Below, piece by piece: positions 21,665 through 26,793 of a DNA stretch of 26,793 bases (its first letter is position 1; each line of letters opens with the position of its first letter). Origin of the DNA: SCRD01 sp046705285 (GTDB lineage: Bacteria; Acidobacteriota; Terriglobia; UBA7540); contig JBJKQK010000129.1 in NCBI GenBank assembly GCA_046705285.1, positions 1 to 26,793 of the forward strand, read 5' to 3'. The translations under genes and the position numbers were made by a program. Under the pieces are notes generated by a model. That model saw nothing but the letters and a program-made list of their open reading frames with translations. It searched no databases and was not told where the DNA came from.

Positions 21665-23581
21665 ATGCCACGGAAGAAAGCACAGCACGCTGAAGACGCA
21701 CGGACATTAGCCACGGTTGGTGCCTTGCCAACCGTGGGCCTTTCCGGAAAAGGGCCCACGGTCAATTCAAAAGAGAAATCGACCGTGGCTACCACTACCC
21801 GCACACATCGCAAAAAGCGCGATGCAGGGGCCACCCGGGAAACGGCCTCTCACCCGGCCGCCGGTGCGGCCACCCTCTCCCCGCGGAGAGGGTTGAATCT
21901 GGAATCGTGCCGCCGGAGCGGGCTCGATGGCGAATCTGAGGTGCGCGCGGAAACGGTTTCAAGCCCCATCCGGCTGCTGCCTTACCAGCGGCGATGGGTG
22001 GAGGACCGCTCGACGCTGAAGATGGTGGTGAAGGCGCGGCAGATCGGTTATTCGTTTTCCGCCACGCTGCAGGCGCTGCTGCGCTGTCTGGAGCGCAAGA
22101 CCACCTGGATCTTCCTTTCCAAGGGCGAGCGGCAATCGAAGCTGCTGATGGAAAAAGTGCAGGAGCATATCCAGAGTTGCGGCATCGTGGCGCAGGCGTT
22201 TGAGTCTACCTTTTTCGAAGGCACCAGCCAGAAACAGCTTGAGGTGCGCTTCCCGAACGGTTCCGTGATTTACGGCCTGCCATCAAACCCGGACACGGCG
22301 CGCGGCTATTCCGGCAACGTCACGCTGGACGAATTTGCGTTCCACGCCGACGCGGCAAAGATCTACTCGGCGCTTTTCCCCAGCATCACGCGCGGCTATT
22401 GCCTGGAAGTGATCTCGACGCCCAATGGCCAGCAGGGGAAGTTTTATGAATTGGCGAAGGCAGCGGGATTGGTAGAGGCGGGAATAGGAAGCAGGAAGTG
22501 GGAAGCAGGGAAAGAAGCCCTGGCCTCGACGGCTCCCGATTCGCGCCTTCCTGCTTCCTGCTCCTGGTCTCCCCACTGGTGCGACATTTATGAAGCCGTG
22601 CGGCAGGGATTGAAAATCAACATCGAGTTGCTGCGCGCAGGCTGCGACGACGAAACGACTTTTCAGCAGGAGTTTTGCTGCCAGTTCATTTCCACGGCGG
22701 AAAATTTCTTTCCACCCGACCTCCTGGCCGCCTGCCTAAGTGCCGAGGCCAGTACGGATACCCCGGCCCACCACCTGGCCTCGGCGCGCGGCATGGAAAG
22801 GCAGGAAGCAGGAAACAGGAAATGGGAAGTGAGCCAAATTCCCTCTTCGTTGCCAACTTCCCATTTCCCGCTTCCCATTGCCGATTTTTTCCTGGGCATC
22901 GACATCGGCCGGCAGCACGATCGCACGGTCTTCTGGCTGGATGAAGTTCAAGTTGCCGTCGCGGGAGGGGGAAATGTAGGGGCAGGCTCTATGCCTGCCC
23001 TTACTCCCGGCACGGATGGAAGCAGGGCGGACGTAAAGCCCGCTCCCGCGGAACGTGTTTCAATTGCCCGGATCGTGCGCACGCTCGACCGCGCGCCTTT
23101 TGCCGAACAACTGGAGTGCGCGCGCGAACTGTTGCGACTGGAGCAGCAGGACGGCACACCGCTGGTTCGCCGGGCCGCCATCGACGCCACGGGCATCGGA
23201 GCGATGCTGGCGGAAACGCTGGCCGCCGAGTTCGGGCCGCGCGTCGAGCCGGTGAGCTTTACGGCGGCGGTGAAGGAGAACCTGGCGTTCCGCACGAAAC
23301 GGCGAATGGAAAAACAGCTGTCGCTCTTGCCCGACACGAGAGAAGTGCGGCGAGCCTTCAGCGCAGTGAAAAAATTCGTCACGCCGAGCGGCAATCTGCG
23401 ATTTGACGCCGTGCGAACCACGGCAGGCCACGCCGACGAGTTCTGGGCCAAGGCGCTGGCGGACCTGGCGGCAGACTCGGAGCCGAAGGCTGCAGCGGCG
23501 GACGGCTACCTCGTGGGCGGTGCGCCCGTGATCAACCCGGGATCGTTCAGGGAACTGGATGGCTGTGGCGGCGCTCTATGA
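21665..23581 (+). CDS. Mu gp28-like large terminase with in-frame repeat insertions
   Basis: A protein of 638 residues. The packaging ATPase begins near residue 99 (SSPIRLLPYQRRW), with Walker A-like VVKARQIGYSFS (about 122-133), Walker B VTLDEFAFH near 221-223 and the coupling motif STPNGQQGKF. The nuclease part starts at FLGIDIGRQHDRT with D413 and continues with AAIDATGIGAML. Residues 1-98 are not terminase-like; they are coded by CCACGG hairpins and the 47-base element. Three further insertions lie inside the protein: residues about 274-298, 385-402 and 436-447, all coded by palindromes. The motifs are intact, so it may still work. An upstream TTG frame exists but lies in repeat DNA. Confidence 0.8.
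   Translation: MPRKKAQHAEDARTLATVGALPTVGLSGKGPTVNSKEKSTVATTTRTHRKKRDAGATRETASHPAAGAATLSPRRGLNLESCRRSGLDGESEVRAETVSSPIRLLPYQRRWVEDRSTLKMVVKARQIGYSFSATLQALLRCLERKTTWIFLSKGERQSKLLMEKVQEHIQSCGIVAQAFESTFFEGTSQKQLEVRFPNGSVIYGLPSNPDTARGYSGNVTLDEFAFHADAAKIYSALFPSITRGYCLEVISTPNGQQGKFYELAKAAGLVEAGIGSRKWEAGKEALASTAPDSRLPASCSWSPHWCDIYEAVRQGLKINIELLRAGCDDETTFQQEFCCQFISTAENFFPPDLLAACLSAEASTDTPAHHLASARGMERQEAGNRKWEVSQIPSSLPTSHFPLPIADFFLGIDIGRQHDRTVFWLDEVQVAVAGGGNVGAGSMPALTPGTDGSRADVKPAPAERVSIARIVRTLDRAPFAEQLECARELLRLEQQDGTPLVRRAAIDATGIGAMLAETLAAEFGPRVEPVSFTAAVKENLAFRTKRRMEKQLSLLPDTREVRRAFSAVKKFVTPSGNLRFDAVRTTAGHADEFWAKALADLAADSEPKAAAADGYLVGGAPVINPGSFRELDGCGGAL
21711..21787. repeat. Nested CCACGG...CCGTGG hairpins in the terminase N-terminus
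   Basis: A perfect 10-base inverted repeat, CCACGGTTGG (21711-21720) and CCAACCGTGG (21728-21737), is followed by CCCACGGTC...GACCGTGGCTA, a second hairpin. The coding frame passes through and gives ATVGALPTVG and STVATT. Confidence 0.7.
21847..21893 (+). repeat. 47-base palindromic element, copy B (in frame)
   Basis: This copy matches 19061-19107 in 38 of 47 bases, ungapped, and is read in the same phase relative to its gene. It has perfect inner palindromes GGCCGC/GCGGCC (21856-21871) and CTCTCC/GGAGAG. It encodes SHPAAGAATLSPRRG in the terminase N-terminal extension. Confidence 0.78.
22486..22559. repeat. Palindromic insertion 1 inside the terminase gene
   Basis: AGGAAGCAGGAAG (22486-22498) and CTTCCTGCTTCCT (22547-22559) form a perfect 13-base inverted repeat. 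It is coded between the ATPase coupling motif and SWSPHWCDIYEAV, giving GSRKWEAG and RLPAS. Confidence 0.8.
22818..22868. repeat. Palindromic insertion 2 inside the terminase gene
   Basis: GGAAATGGGAAGT (22818-22830) and ACTTCCCATTTCC (22856-22868) form a perfect 13-base inverted repeat, joined to GGAAGCAGGAA at its left. It lies between the ATPase and nuclease parts and codes GNRKWEVS, in the same phase as the GSRKWEAG of insertion 1. Confidence 0.8.
22976..23004. repeat. Palindromic insertion 3 inside the terminase gene
   Basis: GTAGGGGCAGGC and GCCTGCCCTTAC are inverted repeats of 12 bases with one mismatch around TCTAT; the inner 8 bases are perfect. It lies inside the nuclease part, just after the first acidic motif, and codes VGAGSMPAL. 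Confidence 0.75.
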
Positions 23582-23630
23582 GCGCCGGCTTTTCAAGGAA
23601 AACTTCCGGCGGTCATAAGCCGCCGCGACA
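23570..23630. repeat. Palindromes at the terminase stop codon and spacer
   Basis: GGCGCTC (23570-23576) and GAGCGCC (23580-23586) are a perfect hairpin around TAT, and the terminase stop TGA (23579-23581) lies in it. A second palindrome, CGGCGG...CCGCCG, follows at 23607-23625. The spacer to the portal gene is mostly repeat DNA. Confidence 0.65.
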
Positions 23631-23714
23631 AATCCAAAACGGATGTGAATGATGTAACTTGGACCAATTGACATTCAGTGGCGAAGCGCGACGCTGGCGG
23701 AATCGCAGGCGGAC

Positions 23715-25013
23715 GTGCCAATCGAGCGCACTGCGGCCAGCGCGGAGACGCTGCCCGCGGGGCTGCCCGGCACCCCGATCTTCCACGGATTTCTGGAAGA
23801 TTTTGGTGAATACAATCCGCAACTCGAGGGGCTGACCGCCATCCGCACCTACGAAAAGATGCGGCGTTCGGACGCGCAGGTGGCGGCCACGCTGCTGGCG
23901 TGCGAGTTGCCCATCCGCGCGGCCCACTGGGACGTGATGCCGGCAAGCTCCGCGGCGTTCGACCGGGAAATCGCGAAGTTCGTGAAAGACAATCTCTTCG
24001 GCGGTCTCGAATACGTCTCACCGGCGGGCGTGAAAACCACCCAGTGCTGGGACGACGTGCTGCGCAACGCGCTGCTGATGCTGCCGTTTGGAGCGGCGGC
24101 GCACGAGGAAATCTATGCCGTGGACGGAAACCGGGTGAGGTTGGCCCGGCTGGCCGCGCGGCTGCCCGTTACTTTCTACCGCTGGATCACCGACGTGGAC
24201 GGCGAAACGCTGCTGGCGCTGAACCAGTATGGCTACCGGAACGCGAACTTTGAAAGCGTGGAGATTCCGGCGGACCGCCTGGCCGTTTTCACCTTCAACA
24301 AAGAGGGCGCCAACTTTTTTGGGCGCTCGATGCTGCGGCCTGCGTACATGCACTGGTACATCAAGCACAGCCTCTACCGTATCGACGCAATCGCCGGCGA
24401 ACGAAATGGACTGGGCATCCCGACGATCGAGCAGGCGCCTAACGCCTCGCGAGAAGACCGGCTGGCTGCGCAGTCGTGGGTGACGCAACTGGCCGCGCAC
24501 GAGAAAACCGGCATCGCCCTGCCCGCCGGATGGAAATTGACGCTCCAGGGCGTGCAGGGACAGGTGCGCGACCTGTTCAATTCTATAGAACACCACAACA
24601 TTGAAATATCCAGAACGGCACTTGCCTTTTTTATGAACCTCGGGCAGAGCTCGACATCAAGCGGCAATCGCTCGCTGGGCCAGGAAATGACCGACTTCTT
24701 CTTCCTGGCCGTGCAGGCCACCGCCGACCAGATCGCGCGAACCATTACGGCGACGGCGATCCAGCGGCTGGTGGATTACAACTGGGACGGCGTGAAGCAG
24801 TATCCGACGCTGGTGGTTTCAAGCCTGCGCGCGCGGAGCTTCGAGCAGACACTCGCCGCGCTGAGCCAGCTTGCGACAGCAAAGGTGATGGCGCCTTACC
24901 CGGAACTGGCGCAGCATATCGCGCGCGAACTGGGATTGCCACAGCCGCCGGAAGGGCAGCAGGACGAGAGCAATCAGCTGACAGCCATCGGCGGCCAGAA
25001 CATACAACGGTGA
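23715..25013 (+). CDS. Mu gp29-like portal protein (DUF935)
   Basis: A protein of 432 residues of the DUF935 portal family, which forms the ring through which DNA enters the head. Seen features: IRTYEKMRRSDAQVAATLLA near 43-62, the ARLPVTFYRWITD region, the conserved FGRSMLRPAYMHWYIKHSL stretch, and FFMNLGQSSTSSGNRSLG towards the end. The call is recalled from family similarity and fits the gp27-gp28-gp29 order. The GTG at 23715 is uncertain: the frame is open back to 23658, and the only nearby ribosome site (GGCGG) is very close. No repeat insertions are seen in this gene, in contrast to the terminase. Confidence 0.82.
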   Translation: MPIERTAASAETLPAGLPGTPIFHGFLEDFGEYNPQLEGLTAIRTYEKMRRSDAQVAATLLACELPIRAAHWDVMPASSAAFDREIAKFVKDNLFGGLEYVSPAGVKTTQCWDDVLRNALLMLPFGAAAHEEIYAVDGNRVRLARLAARLPVTFYRWITDVDGETLLALNQYGYRNANFESVEIPADRLAVFTFNKEGANFFGRSMLRPAYMHWYIKHSLYRIDAIAGERNGLGIPTIEQAPNASREDRLAAQSWVTQLAAHEKTGIALPAGWKLTLQGVQGQVRDLFNSIEHHNIEISRTALAFFMNLGQSSTSSGNRSLGQEMTDFFFLAVQATADQIARTITATAIQRLVDYNWDGVKQYPTLVVSSLRARSFEQTLAALSQLATAKVMAPYPELAQHIARELGLPQPPEGQQDESNQLTAIGGQNIQR

Positions 25014-25079
25014 CGGCTGACAGCCGAAGGCTCGCCGCCTGGCACTTTCCGCTGAACATCGGGTTTGAGAGGAGAACAA

Positions 25080-26222
25080 ATGATCAGCAAATTGGAGCAA
25101 CTGACACTGCCCAGGTTCATGGCCACGCTGGAACCCAATGCCGGCGCGGCGGGGAAAGTCCGAATCCCGCTGGCGGTGGCGGGAACCTGGGTGCGCGGCG
25201 CGAACAGGTTTTCCATCACACGGCAGGACCTGGAATCAATCGTGCGCAACTTTCGCGAGCGACAGAACGGCGAAATCAACGTGGACTATGACCACGCCAG
25301 TGAAATGCCGGAAGTCGCCGCGGGCGGCCCCATTCCTTCTGCGGGACGGATTGTCGGCATTGATCCGCCGGAAGCCCGGGGCCGCCGCACCTTTCTGTGG
25401 GGATGGTTCGAACCCACGGAACGCGCCCGGACGCTGGTGAGAAACCGCGAATACCGGTACATCTCTCCGGCCATCGACTGGGGGGCGAAAAACAAACAGA
25501 CCGGCAAGCCGCAAGGTGCAACGCTCACTTCCGTGGCGCTGACCAACCGGCCGTTCCTGGAAGAAATGCCGCAAATCCGGCTGTCTGACCCGGCCTATCA
25601 CCTGGTGGACGCAAGCACCGGAACTACGGACGCCCCCGCGGGCGCCCCATCAACAGGAGGTTCTATGAAGAAGGTCCAACTTTCCGTCGCTGACGGGAAA
25701 ATTCAAGTGCAGCATCCGGACTTTGCGGACGAATACTACGCCGATCCGGATGACATGGCAAACGCCCTCGCGGAGCTGAACACCGCGCCGGACGCCACAC
25801 CTGACGCCGACAACGCTGAAGTGCCGATGGCGCAGGCGGCATCGGTGCTGTCAGAAGCCGAAGCGAGAGGGAAATCGATTCCTGCCGTGGAGGTTTTCCG
25901 CGCGCGGGTGGAACAGGCGCTCGACGAAGCCGTGCGGAGCGGCAAGATCCTTCCGCGACGCCGAGACGACTGGCGGCGCATCGCGCTAGCCGACTTCAGC
26001 ACGTTTGCACGCCTCATGGCCGAGCAGACGGCGCGCATTCCGCTGCAGCCCGTGGGATTTTCGGGCGGCGTGCCGGAGAACGTCCAGGCGCAGGTGAAGT
26101 TCATGGCGGAGCAGCGCATGAAAGAGCGCGGGGTCAGCTACGGGCAGGCACTGACGGAAATCGGCCGGGAACAGCCTGACCTGATTCACCAATACCGGCG
26201 GTCGGTGAGCGGCGGCGCATAG
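25080..26222 (+). CDS. Mu gpI-like head maturation protease with scaffold C-terminus
   Basis: A protein of 380 residues. The N-terminal half is a phage protease of the Mu I type: FSITRQDLESIVRNFRER, then GEINVDYDHASE with the likely catalytic histidine, PSAGRIVGI, and YRYISPAIDW followed by LTSVALTNRPFLEEMP, the conserved serine/threonine end block. The C-terminal part from residue 196 is helical and charged and can serve as scaffold for head assembly. GAGAGGAG stands 5 bases ahead of the ATG at 25080. It follows the portal directly; the usual gp30/F minor head gene is not between them. Confidence 0.82.
   Translation: MISKLEQLTLPRFMATLEPNAGAAGKVRIPLAVAGTWVRGANRFSITRQDLESIVRNFRERQNGEINVDYDHASEMPEVAAGGPIPSAGRIVGIDPPEARGRRTFLWGWFEPTERARTLVRNREYRYISPAIDWGAKNKQTGKPQGATLTSVALTNRPFLEEMPQIRLSDPAYHLVDASTGTTDAPAGAPSTGGSMKKVQLSVADGKIQVQHPDFADEYYADPDDMANALAELNTAPDATPDADNAEVPMAQAASVLSEAEARGKSIPAVEVFRARVEQALDEAVRSGKILPRRRDDWRRIALADFSTFARLMAEQTARIPLQPVGFSGGVPENVQAQVKFMAEQRMKERGVSYGQALTEIGREQPDLIHQYRRSVSGGA
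25665..26222 (+). CDS. Nested scaffold protein (Mu Z-like) inside the protease gene
   Basis: A strong ribosome site ACAGGAGG stands 5 bases ahead of an in-frame ATG at 25665 within the protease gene. Translation from it would give 185 residues, identical to the C-terminal half of the protease and beginning MKKVQLSVADGKIQV. Phage Mu (I and Z) and lambda (C and Nu3) use this arrangement to make scaffold without protease. The ribosome site is the best in the whole module, which supports real use. Confidence 0.6.
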   Translation: MKKVQLSVADGKIQVQHPDFADEYYADPDDMANALAELNTAPDATPDADNAEVPMAQAASVLSEAEARGKSIPAVEVFRARVEQALDEAVRSGKILPRRRDDWRRIALADFSTFARLMAEQTARIPLQPVGFSGGVPENVQAQVKFMAEQRMKERGVSYGQALTEIGREQPDLIHQYRRSVSGGA

Positions 26223-26273
26223 CCCGTCCACGCACCGGCAGTACGCAGTCAGGCAAGAAGTGCATTTTTCGTA

Positions 26274-26326
26274 GGGGCACGGCGTGCCGTGTCCAAATCA
26301 CCGGGCCGACGCTGTCGGTCCCTACA
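26274..26326. repeat. GTAGGGGCACGGCGTGCC-type palindromic repeat
   Basis: The element starts GTAGGG and ends CCCTAC, with inner palindromes GGCACGGC/GCCGTGTC and CCGAC/GTCGG. It ends immediately before the GGAGG ribosome site of the next gene, so it sits in the spacer between protease and decoration-like genes. Confidence 0.6.
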
Positions 26327-26337
26327 GGAGGAAATCT

Positions 26338-26748
26338 GTGGCAGGAGCAACGTACGTTCTCGATAAGACTTACAAGATCACCAGCGCCAGCGGCGTCAGT
26401 CAGTACCGGGCCGTGGCGCCAGGCACGAATGATGGCGAGTGCCAGTTGCCCACCGGAGCCAACCAGCTGGCCTGGGGCATCACGCAGGAAGACCAGCCCA
26501 ACCAGAATGAAAATGTGAGCGTGCGCAAGTACGGCATTTCGCGCGCTTACGCAGCCAGTTCCATCACCAAAGGCGAATACGTGGAAGTGGCCGACGCCAC
26601 CGGAGCCTTGCAGGCGGCCGACCTCACGACCGTACCGGCCTCGGCGACGCTGCACAACATCGTGGGCATCGCGGAAAGCTCCGCCAACGCGGGCGAAGTG
26701 CTCTTTGTGTTTCTCTCGCCCGGCCCGGTCGTTGTGCCGGCAAGTTAA
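26338..26748 (+). CDS. Phage capsid decoration-like protein (DUF2190-like)
   Basis: A protein of 136 residues started at GTG 26338, with ACAGGAGG 6 bases ahead. The sequence is rich in beta-strand pattern and small residues: KITSASGVSQYRAVAPG, then WGITQED, VSVRKYGISRAYAASSITKGEYVEV and VGIAESSANAGEVLFVFLSPG. This pattern of 'G-x-A...G..V.V' with a final hydrophobic strand resembles small capsid-associated proteins of DUF2190 type that sit before the major head protein in Mu-like phages. The major capsid gene is expected just beyond the window. Family assignment is tentative. Confidence 0.6.
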   Translation: MAGATYVLDKTYKITSASGVSQYRAVAPGTNDGECQLPTGANQLAWGITQEDQPNQNENVSVRKYGISRAYAASSITKGEYVEVADATGALQAADLTTVPASATLHNIVGIAESSANAGEVLFVFLSPGPVVVPAS

Positions 26749-26752
26749 GGGC

Positions 26753-26780
26753 AGTGATTCAGTGATGAGTGGCGAGTGGC
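26753..26780 (+). repeat. AGTGATGAGTGGCGAGTGG-type repeat
   Basis: Short GTGA/GAGTGG units just after the last gene, of the same type as the run at 20486-20518. Confidence 0.45.
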
Positions 26781-26793
26781 GCGCGCGTAGTGT

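Overview
The window looks like a chromosome segment of an Acidobacteriota-type soil bacterium. It is moderately GC-rich and has many secreted TPR and beta-propeller proteins and strong GGAGG ribosome sites. It also carries several families of short palindromic dispersed repeats. The taxonomic placement is inference from gene style, not from a marker gene.

Layout, left part (1-16746, host genes). On the minus strand lie the start of a membrane pyrophosphatase (hppA, cut by the window edge) with a good promoter, a secreted YncE-like beta-propeller, then cystathionine beta-synthase, the Mrp/ApbC Fe-S carrier and a DUF971 protein. A secreted TPR protein follows, preceded by a frameshifted isoprenylcysteine-methyltransferase-like remnant. 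On the plus strand are a cupin, an SDR lacking the usual YxxxK, and a tight three-gene operon (8242-10927): a small PA2779-like membrane protein, a PA2778/C39-like cysteine peptidase, and a TPR-POTRA-beta-barrel outer-membrane protein. The minus-strand trio at 11026-14489 (tartronate-semialdehyde-reductase-like, glycerate 2-kinase, hydroxypyruvate-reductase-like) forms a glycerate/glyoxylate module. A lone PD-(D/E)XK protein and dtd close the host part.

Right part (about 17099 to the end) is a Mu-like phage module, all on the plus strand: endolysin, small membrane proteins, a coiled-coil membrane protein, a winged-helix protein, gp27-like (DUF3486), gp28-like large terminase, gp29-like portal (DUF935), gpI-like protease with a nested scaffold start, and a decoration-like protein. 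No transposase, repressor or integrase is seen between dtd and the lysis genes, and no gp30/F-like gene lies between portal and protease.

The most unusual signal is that this phage module is full of short palindromic repeat elements, both between genes and inside genes in frame. One 47-bp element occurs in two different genes in the same codon phase and gives near-identical peptides (SHPAAGAATLSPRRG and PHLAAGTAALSPGRG). Two GGAAGCAGGAAG-type palindromes interrupt the terminase, also in a shared phase. The situation resembles the Rickettsia palindromic elements, which insert inside genes and remain translated. The second candidate novelty is the three-gene peptidase/outer-membrane-barrel operon.
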